The notes: generated from the sequence alone by a model not told the origin. A DNA stretch of 64,000 bases from Halobaculum rubrum (GCF_019880225.1 NZ_CP082284.1:682001-746000); one strand, 5' to 3'; shown: positions 43,458 to 52,622, counted from the stretch's first letter. Numbers and translations: made by a program.

Positions 43458-44450
43458 ATGGCAGACACCGCGCTCGTCGTCGGCGGCACCCGGTTCATCG
43501 GGCGACACGTCGTCGAGGACCTGCTCGACAACGGCTACGAGGTCACGATCGTCAACCGCGGGAACCACGAGAACCCGTTCTCGGACGTCGAGGGCGTCGA
43601 TCACGTCGAGGGCGACCGCCGGAACGACACCGACCTGAAGGCGGCGGCGCTCTCCGTCACGCCGGACATCGTGATCGACTGCGTCGCCTACTACCCCGAG
43701 GACGTGCGCGTCGCCACCGACGTGTTCGCCGACGTGGACGGCTACGTGTACATCTCCTCGGGGTCGGCCTACGGCGTCGAGGAGATCCCCAAACGCGAGG
43801 GCGAGACCGAACTGTGTGCGTGCACCGACGAGCAGGCGACCGACGACTCCCACGAGTCGTACGGCCCGCGCAAAGCCGAGGGCGACCGCGCGATCGCCGC
43901 GGCCGCCGAGGAGGGCGTCAACGCGATGAGCGTCCGCCCGTGCATCGTCTACGGCCCCCACGACTACACCGAGCGGCTCGACTACTGGGTCGACCGCGTG
44001 CTGAATCACGATCGCGTGGTCGTCCCCGGCGACGGCCAGAACCTCTGGCACCGCGCGTACGCCGAGGACGTGGCGAGCGCCCTGCGGATCGTCGCCGAGA
44101 AGGGCGAGCCCGGCGAGGCGTACAACGTCGGCGACCGCACGCTGGTCACGATGGAGGAGATGGTCGACCTGATCGCCGAGGCCGCCGATACCGACGTGGA
44201 GGTCGTCCACGCGGGCGGTCGCGAACTCGCGGCCGCCGATCTGGCGGCGGACGACTTCGTCCTCTACCGCGAGTACCCGCACGTGCTCGACACGACCAAG
44301 CTGGCCGCGCTCGGGTGGGAGTCGACGCCGCTCGCCGAGGCGATGGAGCGGACCGTCGCCGAGCACCGCGAGAGCGACCGCGACGGGAGCGAACACGACC
44401 CCGGCCGGGAGGCCGAGGAGCGCGTGCTCGGCGTGCTCGACACGCTGTAA
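43458..44450 (+). CDS. NAD-dependent epimerase/dehydratase family protein (copy 2)
   Basis: 330 residues, paralogue of the preceding protein with the same landmarks: LVVGGTRFIGRHVVEDLLDNG, SSGSAYGVEE, ESYGPRKAEGDRAIAAA and YGPHDYTERLDYWVDRVLNHD. The two differ most in the last 80 residues, the substrate-binding part, and so may have diverged in specificity. The ATG at 43458 follows CGCGT; no Shine-Dalgarno is obvious. Confidence 0.87.
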   Translation: MADTALVVGGTRFIGRHVVEDLLDNGYEVTIVNRGNHENPFSDVEGVDHVEGDRRNDTDLKAAALSVTPDIVIDCVAYYPEDVRVATDVFADVDGYVYISSGSAYGVEEIPKREGETELCACTDEQATDDSHESYGPRKAEGDRAIAAAAEEGVNAMSVRPCIVYGPHDYTERLDYWVDRVLNHDRVVVPGDGQNLWHRAYAEDVASALRIVAEKGEPGEAYNVGDRTLVTMEEMVDLIAEAADTDVEVVHAGGRELAAADLAADDFVLYREYPHVLDTTKLAALGWESTPLAEAMERTVAEHRESDRDGSEHDPGREAEERVLGVLDTL

Positions 44451-44540
44451 GCCGGCGGCGACGCCGCCTGCGACCGGGACGCGACTGCTGCTCACCGCGG
44501 ACGCGGCGGCGACGCGGTCGCCCGGGCGTCACTCTCGGCG

Positions 44541-45245
44541 TCAGATCTCGTCGAACTCGCGGTCGTGACTCATCTCGCGCACCTCGTCTTCCAGCCACTC
44601 GCGGAACCACTTCACGCGCTTGATGCGCTCGTGGGCGATGGACTCGGCGGTGTCGCTCTCGACGCGCGAGGCGTGCTCGCGGCCGCGCTCCAGCACGCGC
44701 TGGACCATCTCGGCGGCGTCCATGTGGGTGCGCGCCTCGTAGCCCATCCGGAGGATCATGAGCGTGGTGCCGTTCGCGCCGACCTTGTCGAGCAGGTCCG
44801 CCTCGATGAGACACCGCGTCTCCAGCGGGAGGTCGGACAGCGGCCCCTGGTAGGAGTGGTCCTCGACGGCCGAGCACACCTCCGCGACGAACGACTCGGG
44901 GTAGTCGCCGTGCGTCTCGAGGTACTGCCGGGCGACGCGGGCGCCCTCCTCGGCGTGGACGTCCTGCTCCGCCTCCAGCTTCGACACGTCATGAAACAGC
45001 GCGGCCACCCGCACCACGTCGGTGTCGGCGCCCTCCTTGGCGGCGATCGTCTCGGCGATCTCGACGACGTTCAGGATGTGGTTGAAGCGGTACTCCGCGG
45101 AGTGCCACGGGTACCACCGCATCCGGCCGCCGTCGTCCTCGCTTTCGACGGACGCGGCGAGGTACTCGCGGACGAAGTGCTCCATGTCCGCGACCTCCTC
45201 GGCGGTGACGCGCGAGCCCTTTATTTCGACGCCCACTGCGGCCAC
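44541..45245 (-). CDS. HD-domain phosphohydrolase
   Basis: 234 residues. The HD domain has His in RFNHILNVVEIAETIA and the HD doublet in VAALFHDVSKLEAEQD, with further ligands in HAEEGARVARQYLETHG and VEDHSYQG. HD proteins hydrolyse phosphoester bonds in nucleotides; the substrate is unknown. The start is uncertain: GTG 45245 is used here, GTG 45236 is three codons inside, and the first ATG in frame is at 45185. Haloarchaeal relatives start with a similar sequence near VGVEIKG. Confidence 0.8.
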   Translation of the reverse strand: MAAVGVEIKGSRVTAEEVADMEHFVREYLAASVESEDDGGRMRWYPWHSAEYRFNHILNVVEIAETIAAKEGADTDVVRVAALFHDVSKLEAEQDVHAEEGARVARQYLETHGDYPESFVAEVCSAVEDHSYQGPLSDLPLETRCLIEADLLDKVGANGTTLMILRMGYEARTHMDAAEMVQRVLERGREHASRVESDTAESIAHERIKRVKWFREWLEDEVREMSHDREFDEI

Positions 45246-45449
45246 CCCCTTGACGGATCGAGTTGGGAAGAAACGAATGTCGTTCTCATTACGGAACGAT
45301 ACGGCCTGTTCCGTCCTTAGTCGTTACGACAGGCCGGACTCGGCGAACCGGACCGAGGCGGTCGCCCCCGGACCGCGGATGTCAGTGGTCCGTCGGTCGA
45401 GACCGCCGCGTCGCGAACCGCTAAGTGCACCCGTCGCCCACGTCCGGGC

Positions 45450-46379
45450 GTGACCGATCAGCTGTATCTCGCGGACAGCACCGTCGGCGAGTTCGCGGCG
45501 ACCGTCGAGCGGTCGCTCGACGAGCGCGTCGTCCTCGACCGGACGCACTTCTACCCGACCGGCGGCGGCCAACCCAACGACACGGGAACGCTCCGGGTGG
45601 TCGACGCCGGCGGCGGTGCTGACGGCGCGGACGGGGACGGCGGCGACACCGATAGCGACGCCGGCGTCGACGCGGACGGTGACGACGCGGTCGGCACCGA
45701 GTTCGCCGTCACCGACGTGGAGAAGGCGGACACGGTGTACCATCACCTCGACGGCGCGGCGCCGCCCGCGGGCGCTCGCGTCCGTGGCGTCCTCGACTGG
45801 GATCGTCGACACGCCCACATGCGGTATCACACCGCCCAGCACCTCCTCTCGGCGGTCCTCCTCGACGAGTTCGACGCCCGGACGGTCGGGAACCAGCTGT
45901 ACGCCGACCGCGCGCGCCTCGACGCCGAGTACCCGAAGTTCTCCGAGGCCGACCTCGCCGACGTCGAGGCGCGCATGAACGCCCTCGTCGACGACGGGCT
46001 CCCCGTGCGCCACTACACGATGGACCGCGAGGTCGCCGAGGCGGAACTCGACGCCGAGCGCACGCGGATCGACCTGCTCCCGAGTTCGATCACGGAGCTT
46101 CGGATCGTGGAGGTCGGCGGGACGCGGAGCGGCCCGGGGAACGCGAGCGGGGAGGGGAGCGAGGCCGAACGAAGTGAGGCCTCGAAGCGAACGGGGAGTG
46201 AAGCGACCCGTGAACAGACCGACCCGCGAGCAGGCGACGCGGACGACCCGTTCGACCGCACCGCCTGCGCCGGCACCCACGTCGAGAACACCGACGCGAT
46301 CGGCGAGGTGACCGTCCAGGGCCGGACGACGCAGGGCGGCGAGACGGAGCGCGTCGAGTTCACCCTCGCGGACACCTGA
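45450..46379 (+). CDS. alanyl-tRNA editing protein AlaX
   Basis: 309-residue AlaX, a free-standing homologue of the AlaRS editing domain that clears Ser (or Gly) from mischarged tRNA-Ala. Zinc ligands are in MRYHTAQHLLSAVL (HxxxH) and in CAGTHVENTDAIG (CxxxH). A Gly-rich start RTHFYPTGGGQPNDTG matches the family. Two acidic or charged insertions are unusual: about residues 52-75, and about 232-254 (EGSEAERSEASKRTGSEATR), the latter encoded by a palindromic GAACGAAGTGAGG element. GTG start at 45450. The normal AlaX-M size is near 240, so the insertions account for the extra length. Confidence 0.9.
   Translation: MTDQLYLADSTVGEFAATVERSLDERVVLDRTHFYPTGGGQPNDTGTLRVVDAGGGADGADGDGGDTDSDAGVDADGDDAVGTEFAVTDVEKADTVYHHLDGAAPPAGARVRGVLDWDRRHAHMRYHTAQHLLSAVLLDEFDARTVGNQLYADRARLDAEYPKFSEADLADVEARMNALVDDGLPVRHYTMDREVAEAELDAERTRIDLLPSSITELRIVEVGGTRSGPGNASGEGSEAERSEASKRTGSEATREQTDPRAGDADDPFDRTACAGTHVENTDAIGEVTVQGRTTQGGETERVEFTLADT
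46151..46210. repeat. GAACGAAGTGAGG-type palindromic element inside alaX
   Basis: GAGGCC (46161-46166) pairs with GGCCTC (46178-46183) around GAACGAAGTGA, and the run continues TCGAAGCGAACGGGGAGTGAAG. The element is read in frame as a 20-residue Ser/Glu/Arg insertion between two conserved AlaX blocks. Similar sequence is found at 16716-16771 and 57050-57353. Confidence 0.6.
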
Positions 46380-46445
46380 CGGCCGAAGCGTCGACCGCGG
46401 CCGCTTGCCCCCGCGTTCGGTTTCAGCCGTGATATTCAGGGGGGC

Positions 46446-46455
46446 ACATATTTAC
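46446..46455 (+). promoter_or_regulatory. TATA box upstream of FlaD/E-actin cluster
   Basis: ACATATTTAC, the only AT-rich box in the 130-bp space before the FlaD/E-domain gene. It predicts transcription start near 46475-46480, which favours GTG 46492 or ATG 46510 as translation start over GTG 46471. Confidence 0.5.
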
Positions 46456-46509
46456 GCCGTTTCCGGATAGGTGGTAGCAGCGGCACAGGGAGTGCGGACG
46501 AACCAGGAC

Positions 46510-46968
46510 ATGCTCAGACCGAGCGATTACGACCCGAAGGAGTTGCGAGCGTTGACGGGAGCGGCGGCGCCGACGCACGCCGACGAGGAACCCGCCCGGT
46601 GGACACAGCCGGACGATTACCTCGGTCGAGCGGACGCGCGCGTGCGGGCGGCGCAGGTGGAAGACGCCTTCCTCCTTCAGGCGGCGGCCGGCGGCACGAG
46701 TAGGCCCTACCTGCCGAGTCTTCCCGACTCGGTGGTCGGGACCCGACTCGTGCTCGACTGGTTACGCTACCTCGTCGGCGTCGGCGGGCGCGAACGCGCC
46801 CGCGAGGCGCTCGCCTTCTATCGGGACGTGGAGTGGCTCGACGAGTCCGTCGAGGACGCCCTCGCGGCGTACCTCGAGGCCTTCGACGACACCGACGGCT
46901 CTCGGATCTCCGTCGACCATCACCGCACGAGCCTGCTGTTCGTCGCCCGCCTCGCCGCGCTCCGATAA
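46510..46968 (+). CDS. FlaD/E-domain protein upstream of actin homologue
   Basis: 152 residues. It starts MLRPSDYDPKELRAL, the usual opening of haloarchaeal FlaD/E-family proteins. The core (about 60-130) is PYLPSLPDSVVGTRLVLDWL, then YLVGVGGRERAREALAFYRD and VEWLDESVEDALAAYLEAF, which is the Arch_fla_DE domain found in archaellum-motor adaptors. The last third is polar. It ends 2 bp before the actin gene, so co-translation is likely. The start could also be GTG 46492 or 46471. No archaellin or motor gene is nearby. Confidence 0.8.
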   Translation: MLRPSDYDPKELRALTGAAAPTHADEEPARWTQPDDYLGRADARVRAAQVEDAFLLQAAAGGTSRPYLPSLPDSVVGTRLVLDWLRYLVGVGGRERAREALAFYRDVEWLDESVEDALAAYLEAFDDTDGSRISVDHHRTSLLFVARLAALR

Positions 46969-46970
46969 CC

Positions 46971-48044
46971 ATGGCAGCAGAATCCGAACCCGCAGACGAC
47001 GACAGTTTCGAGTCCAGCAACCCAACCCCCATCGGCGTGAAGCTCGGCTCCACGCGAACCGTGCTTCGGTACCCCGAGGACGCCGACAGCGACGAGCTCA
47101 CGACGGTGCGAACGCTCACGTGTCTCGCGCTGTACGAGGACGCGATCACGGGGGAGGAGAAGGCCCTGTTCGGGGAGCAGGCCGCCGCAGAGTACCCCGA
47201 CCGGGTCCAGTATATGCTCCGCTCCGGACTTCCGGAGGACGACGAGCGCGCGGAGCTCGCCGGCCGGTTCTTCCGGGAGCTGCTCTCGGCCAACGGCGTT
47301 CCCTCCGACTCGGCGGTCGTGTACGCCATCCCGACGATGGACAACGACGCCGGCCTCGAGAACCTCACCGAGGTCATCGAGTCCTCGGACATCGGCGCCC
47401 ACACGATGCGCGCGTACCCCGAGTCGCTGTGCGGCGCCATCCCCGCGATGGGCGCCGGGGTCGAGGCCGTCGACGACGTGTTCATCTCGGTGAACATGGG
47501 GTCGACGAACCTCGAGGCGTGCGCGTACCGCCGCGGCGACCAGCTCGTCCCGTTCTCCACCGGCTCGGTGACCGGCAACGACGTCGATCGGCGGATCGTC
47601 GCCAACGTCGAGGAGGAGACGCAGGGGCGCGTCCACGTCGACCTGACGACCGCCCGCGAGTACAAGGAGGAGCACGGGAACGTCGGGAACTTCGAGCCGT
47701 TCTCGGACGTGATCCAGCAGCCCGGCGGCGGCTCCCACGAGTACACCATCGAGGACAGCGTCGTCGACGCCCTCGACTGGTACCTCGACGCCGCCGTGAA
47801 CGAGGTCGCCAACGAGTTCCTGCCGGAGCTCGCCAACGACTACATGAAGGTGTACCAGCTCTCGCTGAACAACGACATCGCCGTCACCGGCGGGATGGCG
47901 TGCATCCCCGGCCTCGCCGAGGAGTTCGAGCGTCGGCTCTGTGCGGAGCTCGACCGCGACGTGAACGTGGTCGTTCCCGACGAGCCCGACCTCGCGGCCG
48001 CCGAGGGCGCCCGGCGCATCGCCGAGAAGCTCGCCGGCCAGTAG
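46971..48044 (+). CDS. actin/MreB-like cytoskeletal protein (salactin/volactin type)
   Basis: 357 residues. The actin fold is marked by phosphate-1 region G22-V-K-L-G-S-T28, phosphate-2 V174-N-M-G-S-T-N180, and the adenosine motif T306-G-G-M-A-C-I-P-G314. The Asp residues normally present in the first two (DxG) are replaced by Lys and Asn, so nucleotide handling may differ from MreB. Haloarchaeal actin homologues such as salactin (Halobacterium) and volactin (Haloferax) form dynamic filaments affecting cell shape and division. A 20-residue acidic N-terminal tail precedes the fold. It is sandwiched in a three-gene cluster. Confidence 0.88.
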   Translation: MAAESEPADDDSFESSNPTPIGVKLGSTRTVLRYPEDADSDELTTVRTLTCLALYEDAITGEEKALFGEQAAAEYPDRVQYMLRSGLPEDDERAELAGRFFRELLSANGVPSDSAVVYAIPTMDNDAGLENLTEVIESSDIGAHTMRAYPESLCGAIPAMGAGVEAVDDVFISVNMGSTNLEACAYRRGDQLVPFSTGSVTGNDVDRRIVANVEEETQGRVHVDLTTAREYKEEHGNVGNFEPFSDVIQQPGGGSHEYTIEDSVVDALDWYLDAAVNEVANEFLPELANDYMKVYQLSLNNDIAVTGGMACIPGLAEEFERRLCAELDRDVNVVVPDEPDLAAAEGARRIAEKLAGQ

Positions 48045-48051
48045 GGGCCCG

Positions 48052-48936
48052 ATGGGCGGCTTCGATCTCGGGGACGACGGTGACGACGACCACGACCGGC
48101 CGAACGACGCCGGCGTTCAGCCCGGCGACGACGGCGCCGGCGACGCCGACACCGTCGTCTCGCCCGCCGAGCCGTCGCCGCTCGAGGACCCCGATTCTCT
48201 CGGTTCGACACGTGAGTCCGCCAGCGGCGACGGTGGCGACGACGGATCCGGCACCCCCGTCGCGACCCACGACGCCGCGAGCGACGACGCGACCCCGGGA
48301 ACCGCGGCGAGCGACGACGCCGACCCGACCCCGGACACCGCCCGGATCGAGCCGCTGTTGTACGCCGGCGAGGAGGTCCGCGCGAGCCTCCCCGTCGCCG
48401 ACGGCCGCCTCGTCGCGACGACCCACCGCGTGCTCGCACACACTCCCGCGGCCGACGAGCGGGCGACCCTGCGCGCGGTCCAGCGCGTCAACGTGACCGA
48501 CGTGTCGCCGTCGTCGACCGCGACCGACTGGCTCGTCCGTCCCATCGCGTACACCGTCGTCGGCGGTCTGGCGATGGTTCTGGGCGGATCCGTCGTGTCG
48601 TTCGATTCGATGGGCGCGTCGATGCCCGACGCCGCCGGCGCGACCGGCGTCGGCGGGCTCCTCTCGATGATCGGCGGCGTGCTCTCGGCGCTCTCGCTCG
48701 TCGACGACGCGCTCCGGGTCGCCGGCGCGCTCTCGCTGTTGCTCGGGGCGGCGCTGTTGGGCGTCTACGCGGCCACCCGCGGCCGGGAGGTCGTCGTCGA
48801 CACCGAGGGCGACGCCGACACGCTCCGCCTCGACGCCGGCGGCGTCGGCGACGACGCGATCGCGCGGTTCCGTGCGGAAGCCGGGATCGACGACGAGTCG
48901 TCGAACGGGACGCTGACGCGGCTGTTCGGTCGCTAG
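48052..48936 (+). CDS. membrane protein with acidic linker and PH-like domain, downstream of actin
   Basis: 294 residues. Residues 1-95 are a disordered Asp/Ser-rich linker. A small beta domain (about 98-150: PLLYAGEEVRASLPVADGRLVATTHRVLAH) resembles the bacterial PH-like domain of short membrane proteins. Transmembrane helices lie at about 161-183 and in the next hydrophobic stretch to about 245, then a second beta segment (REVVVDTEGDADTLRLDAGG). It starts 7 bp after the actin stop, so it is probably in the same operon. A membrane-anchor or regulator role for the actin is inference. Confidence 0.75.
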   Translation: MGGFDLGDDGDDDHDRPNDAGVQPGDDGAGDADTVVSPAEPSPLEDPDSLGSTRESASGDGGDDGSGTPVATHDAASDDATPGTAASDDADPTPDTARIEPLLYAGEEVRASLPVADGRLVATTHRVLAHTPAADERATLRAVQRVNVTDVSPSSTATDWLVRPIAYTVVGGLAMVLGGSVVSFDSMGASMPDAAGATGVGGLLSMIGGVLSALSLVDDALRVAGALSLLLGAALLGVYAATRGREVVVDTEGDADTLRLDAGGVGDDAIARFRAEAGIDDESSNGTLTRLFGR

Positions 48937-49045
48937 CGCGAGCGCGCGGGCCGTCGGAGAACGCGAGACCGAACCCCGAGCGGCGGCGACGATCACGCCG
49001 CCGCCGATTCGCCGTGCTGGGTGTGCGTGTCGGGAGCGCTCCCGC

Positions 49046-50188
49046 TTACAGCTCGCCGAGCTTCCGGAGGAGCTGGCCGCGGTAGCGCTCGTCGGCGGTG
49101 ACGCCTTTCACCTCGAGGACGTTGCGCTCCAGTTTGTCGAGCGCGACGTGGAAGGCGTGCTCGGCGCCGTACCCCTCGCCCGAGCCGGCGACCTGGCCGT
49201 GCGTGGTGCGCAGGCGGATCTGCGCCTGGATGAGCGGCGTGCCGCGGAGCTTCTCTTTGTGCTCGTGGAAGCGGACGTGCGCGTGAACCACGCGCATCTC
49301 CTTGTACTTCTCCGCGACCTGCCCGATCGAGTTGCGGATGTCCTCACGCGAGAGCGTGTCGAGCAGGGCGACGTTCGTCACCTGCACGTCCATCGCGTCC
49401 TCCTCGGTGAAGGTGAGCGCGCGGAGCACGTCGGTCTTCGTGAGCACGCCCGCGACCAGGTCGTCGCGCTCCTCGGGCGTGACGACCAGACCGCTGATGT
49501 CGTTGTCCATCATCAGCTCGACAGCCTCGCGAACCGACTCGTCCGCGGTGACGGTGTGCACCGGCGAGGACATCATGTCGTACACCGGCAGGTCGAGCAT
49601 GCGGTCGATGTCGCCGCTGCGGTCGCCGCGCGTCTGTCGGTCGTCGTCGCGGACGACGAAGTCCACGATGTCGTGGGTCGTGAGGATACCCCCCAGGCGG
49701 CCGTTCTCGTTGACGACCGGGAGCCGCGAGATACCGTTCTCGCGCAGGCGGTTGATCGCCTGACCGACGTGGGCGTCCTCGAGGACGGTGACGACGTCGG
49801 CGGTGTAGATGTCCTCGACCGTCAGCGCGTCGAGGTTGTCGAGGACCGCGGCGAGGATGGCGTCGACGGTGATGATGCCGTACAGCCGCTCGCCCTCGTA
49901 GACGGGCGCGATCTTGACGTTACCCTCGACGAGGACGCGCGCGACCTCGCGCACGTCCTCGGTACGGGCTACCTCCGGGGCCGACGTCATCAGCGCCGCC
50001 GCCCTCGTGTCGTCGTCGACGCGCGAGTTGATCAGCTCGCGCTCGCCGATGACGCCCGCGTACTCGCCGTCCTCCATCACGATGATACCCTTCGGGTTCT
50101 CGCGGTCGAAGATGGAGCGGATCTTTCCGAGTCGTTTGCCCGCGTCCACCTCTACGAACTCCGGCACGGCGATGTCTGAGATATCCAT
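49046..50188 (-). CDS. four-CBS protein with HPF/RaiA-like C-terminal domain
   Basis: 380 residues. Four CBS repeats (VEVDAGKRLGKIRSIF, ALMTSAPEVARTEDVREVA, IYTADVVTVLEDAHVGQA and MMSSPVHTVTADESVREA regions) cover about 1-270. The last 100 residues (VTNVALLDTLSREDIRNSIG, then EMRVVHAHVRFHEHKEKLRG and QAQIRLRTTHGQVAGSGEGY) look like the sigma-54 modulation/HPF/RaiA ribosome-binding fold. CBS modules bind adenosyl nucleotides. The fusion suggests an energy-sensing translation factor; this role is inferred. Start ATG 50188. Confidence 0.8.
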   Translation of the reverse strand: MDISDIAVPEFVEVDAGKRLGKIRSIFDRENPKGIIVMEDGEYAGVIGERELINSRVDDDTRAAALMTSAPEVARTEDVREVARVLVEGNVKIAPVYEGERLYGIITVDAILAAVLDNLDALTVEDIYTADVVTVLEDAHVGQAINRLRENGISRLPVVNENGRLGGILTTHDIVDFVVRDDDRQTRGDRSGDIDRMLDLPVYDMMSSPVHTVTADESVREAVELMMDNDISGLVVTPEERDDLVAGVLTKTDVLRALTFTEEDAMDVQVTNVALLDTLSREDIRNSIGQVAEKYKEMRVVHAHVRFHEHKEKLRGTPLIQAQIRLRTTHGQVAGSGEGYGAEHAFHVALDKLERNVLEVKGVTADERYRGQLLRKLGEL

Positions 50189-50451
50189 AACTCCATTACG
50201 TGGGTACGATCCCCCTTGTATTGAAGCTTGGTTCGGATCCCATCGACTGGAGGTGTGCGGACAGGTATCAATACTCGCAGTTCGATCGGCCGACGGCGAC
50301 CAGTTCGTGGCGAGACCCCCTGCGAGGATCACTCGACAGGACGGCAGTATCGTGTTCGGGTCAGTTCGGTGACGAGCGCTGGGGCGGGCCGCCGTCGATA
50401 GCGGTTATTAACGGAGTCCGCAATCGTCCGCCCCGCTGCCGGACCGATCGA

Positions 50452-50871
50452 TCAGACGATGCCCTCGTCGTCGCCGATGGGCGTGACCGAGTAGTCGACC
50501 GTCTTGGTGTCGGTCGTCGCGCGGATCTTCCCGACGAACGTCGAGATCTGCTCCAGGTTCCCCTCCAGGATGAACAGCTCCATGCAGTTGTGGTCGCCGA
50601 CGTGGCTGTGGAAGTTCGAAGCGACGATGTTCTCGTGCTCGTGGCGCAGTTGCATCATGCGCTCTTCAACGTTGGTCCCCTCGTAGTCGAACACGACGGT
50701 GACGATGCCCATCAGCTCGCGGTCCTCGAGCTTGCGGTCCTCGAACTCCCCGAGGAGGTCCCTGGCGGCCTCCCGGAGGAACTCGCTGCGACCGGTGTAG
50801 CCGTGTTCCTCGGTGAACTCGTCGATCCGGTCGACGAGGCTGTCCGGCATCGAGACGCTGACGACGCCCAT
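50452..50871 (-). CDS. nikR: NikR-family ribbon-helix-helix metal regulator
   Basis: 139 residues. The N-terminal ribbon-helix-helix ([20 protein letters not shown], then [20 protein letters not shown]) binds DNA. The C-terminal ACT-like domain has the Ni ligands in [16 protein letters not shown] (His, His, Cys pattern of NikR). It represses nickel uptake genes when Ni2+ is bound in bacteria. No nickel transporter or nickel enzyme gene is in this window, so targets lie elsewhere. An imperfect inverted repeat overlaps its start region. Confidence 0.9.
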   Translation of the reverse strand: MGVVSVSMPDSLVDRIDEFTEEHGYTGRSEFLREAARDLLGEFEDRKLEDRELMGIVTVVFDYEGTNVEERMMQLRHEHENIVASNFHSHVGDHNCMELFILEGNLEQISTFVGKIRATTDTKTVDYSVTPIGDDEGIV

Positions 50872-50900
50872 GTAATAACACAGGCCGGTTGAGTTACTAA
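50872..50900. promoter_or_regulatory. imperfect inverted repeat at the nikR start
   Basis: GTAATAAC (50872-50879) and GTTACTAA (50893-50900) match in 6 of 8 positions as an inverted repeat with 13 bp between. It lies directly upstream of the nikR ATG, where promoter elements must also sit. It is a candidate autoregulatory site. Confidence 0.35.
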
Positions 50901-50922
50901 GCTTTCCGTATCGGCGGTCGGA

Positions 50923-52596
50923 TCAGTCCGTGAGTTGGCCGACGGAGTCGCTGACGCGGTCGAGGCGGTCGCGCTGCTCGTCGGCCGCCTCGGCGATCTC
51001 CTCGACGTTCCGGCGGACCGCGGCCGCTTCGGTGCTGGCTTCCTCGACCAGCGAGGCGACCTCCTCGGTCGTCGACGCCTGCGAGTCGGCCGCGCGCGCG
51101 ACTTCCTCGACGCCGGAGGCCGCCTCCCGGATCGCCTCGGCGATCCTGTCGAGACGCTCCATCGCCTCGTCGACGCGGGCGACGCCGTCCTGGATGCGGT
51201 CCTCGGTCCGTTCGAGACTCTCGACGGTGTCCTCGGCGCCGGTCTGAATGTTCTCGACGAGCGACTCGATCTCGCCGGCGCGCTGTTGGGACTCCTCGGC
51301 GAGGCTCTTCACCTCGTCGGCGACGACGGCGAAGCCCTCGCCCGCCTCGCCCGCGCGGGCGGCCTCGATGTTCGCGTTCAGCGCCAGCAGATTCGTCTGG
51401 TCCGCGATCCCGTCGATGACCGACACGACTTCGTCGATCTCGCCCACGCGCTCGCGGAGGTCGTCGAGGTCGTCGGTCACCTCGTCGGTCGCGTTCTCGA
51501 TGTCCTCCATCGTATCCCGGGCGTCGCCCGCGGCGTCGACGCCCTCCTCCGCGAGCGTCTCGGCGTCGCCGGACACCTGTGCGACCTGCTCGGCGCTGGC
51601 GGCCACCTCCTCGACGTTCGCCGAGAGCGTTCCCACCTCGGCCTCGACGTTCCCCATCCGCTCGGCCTGCGTCTCCGCCAACTCCGCCAGTTCGTCCGCG
51701 TTCTCGGCGACGCCGCCGGCGGCGTCGCCGATCTGATCGAGCGGCTCCTCGACCTCCCGGGAGACCTCCTCGGAGAGATCGCGACGGCGGTCGATCTCCG
51801 CTTCCATCTGCTCGGCGTAGGAGTCGATGTACGTGTCCATCGCGACCTGCTGGTCGAGCAACAGCAGCTTCAACAACGGGAGCAGGTGGTCGGTGAACCG
51901 CGAGAGCGCCTCGTCTCCGGGCGCGTCCTCCTCGACGCCGGCCGCCTCCCGAGCCTCGTCGGCGAGCGCGTCCATCAGCCCCTCGTAGTAGATACTGTAT
52001 CCGGAGAAGTACACCCGCGGACCGAGGTCGAGCATTTCGTGAAGCTTCCCGACCCGCGCGCGTCGCCGAAAGTAGTCGGAGCCGTAGTTCCCGCCGCCGA
52101 GATCGGTCAGGTACTGTCGTTGCGTCCGCTTCAGCGCCTCGATCCCCTTGCTCGACCGGTCGAAGATGGCGTTCGTCTCCTCGTGGTCGGTGAAGTGGTC
52201 GTAGAACTCGTCGACCAGTTCCGGCGCGAGATCTTCCAACACCGGTTCGAGCGACGAAAGCGTCTCCTCGTCGCTCGGTGAGAGCCGGCCGAATCGCTTG
52301 CGAGCCTCGATGTCCGCGTCGTCGAGGCCGAGTCGGTCGGCCAACTCGCCGCCGTCGACGCCGCGGCGGTCGGCGTCGTCCACCATGAATTCGGACGAGC
52401 CGCCGGGCGGTCCGCCGGCGGGCGATCCGTCCGGGGGAGACCCGTCCGCGTCCGCGACGCCCCCGTCCGTCCGCGTCCCCGACTCTCCGCCCCGTTCCGT
52501 TCGGTCGTCCGCTCGCCCCGCGTTCTCCCGTGGCTCGGTCGTTCGACCGCTATCGCCGCGCGCGTCGGCTCCGTTCCGTGGTTCCCGCGATCCCAT
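50923..52596 (-). CDS. hemAT: HemAT-type aerotaxis transducer (globin-coupled MCP)
   Basis: 557 residues. A globin domain (about 80-255) with proximal His in V-G-K-L-H186-E-M-L-D binds haem and senses oxygen. A long coiled coil follows, with the signalling hairpin [30 protein letters not shown] (about 400-430), characteristic of methyl-accepting proteins. There is no transmembrane segment, so it is cytosolic. The N-terminal 70 residues (Gly/Asp-rich) are extra compared with Halobacterium HemAT; start at ATG 52596 is supported by a TATA-like box about 27 bp upstream, though 52386 is an alternative. It is divergent from cheY. Confidence 0.92.
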   Translation of the reverse strand: MGSREPRNGADARGDSGRTTEPRENAGRADDRTERGGESGTRTDGGVADADGSPPDGSPAGGPPGGSSEFMVDDADRRGVDGGELADRLGLDDADIEARKRFGRLSPSDEETLSSLEPVLEDLAPELVDEFYDHFTDHEETNAIFDRSSKGIEALKRTQRQYLTDLGGGNYGSDYFRRRARVGKLHEMLDLGPRVYFSGYSIYYEGLMDALADEAREAAGVEEDAPGDEALSRFTDHLLPLLKLLLLDQQVAMDTYIDSYAEQMEAEIDRRRDLSEEVSREVEEPLDQIGDAAGGVAENADELAELAETQAERMGNVEAEVGTLSANVEEVAASAEQVAQVSGDAETLAEEGVDAAGDARDTMEDIENATDEVTDDLDDLRERVGEIDEVVSVIDGIADQTNLLALNANIEAARAGEAGEGFAVVADEVKSLAEESQQRAGEIESLVENIQTGAEDTVESLERTEDRIQDGVARVDEAMERLDRIAEAIREAASGVEEVARAADSQASTTEEVASLVEEASTEAAAVRRNVEEIAEAADEQRDRLDRVSDSVGQLTD

Positions 52597-52622
52597 GTGT
52601 CCGGGCGTCCCCGACAGAGCAA

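Noticed and set aside
50189-50451. Possible small gene between the CBS/HPF-like gene and nikR
   Set aside because: Short frames here lack acidic composition and a start with promoter; the region is read as the upstream region of the CBS/HPF-like gene.
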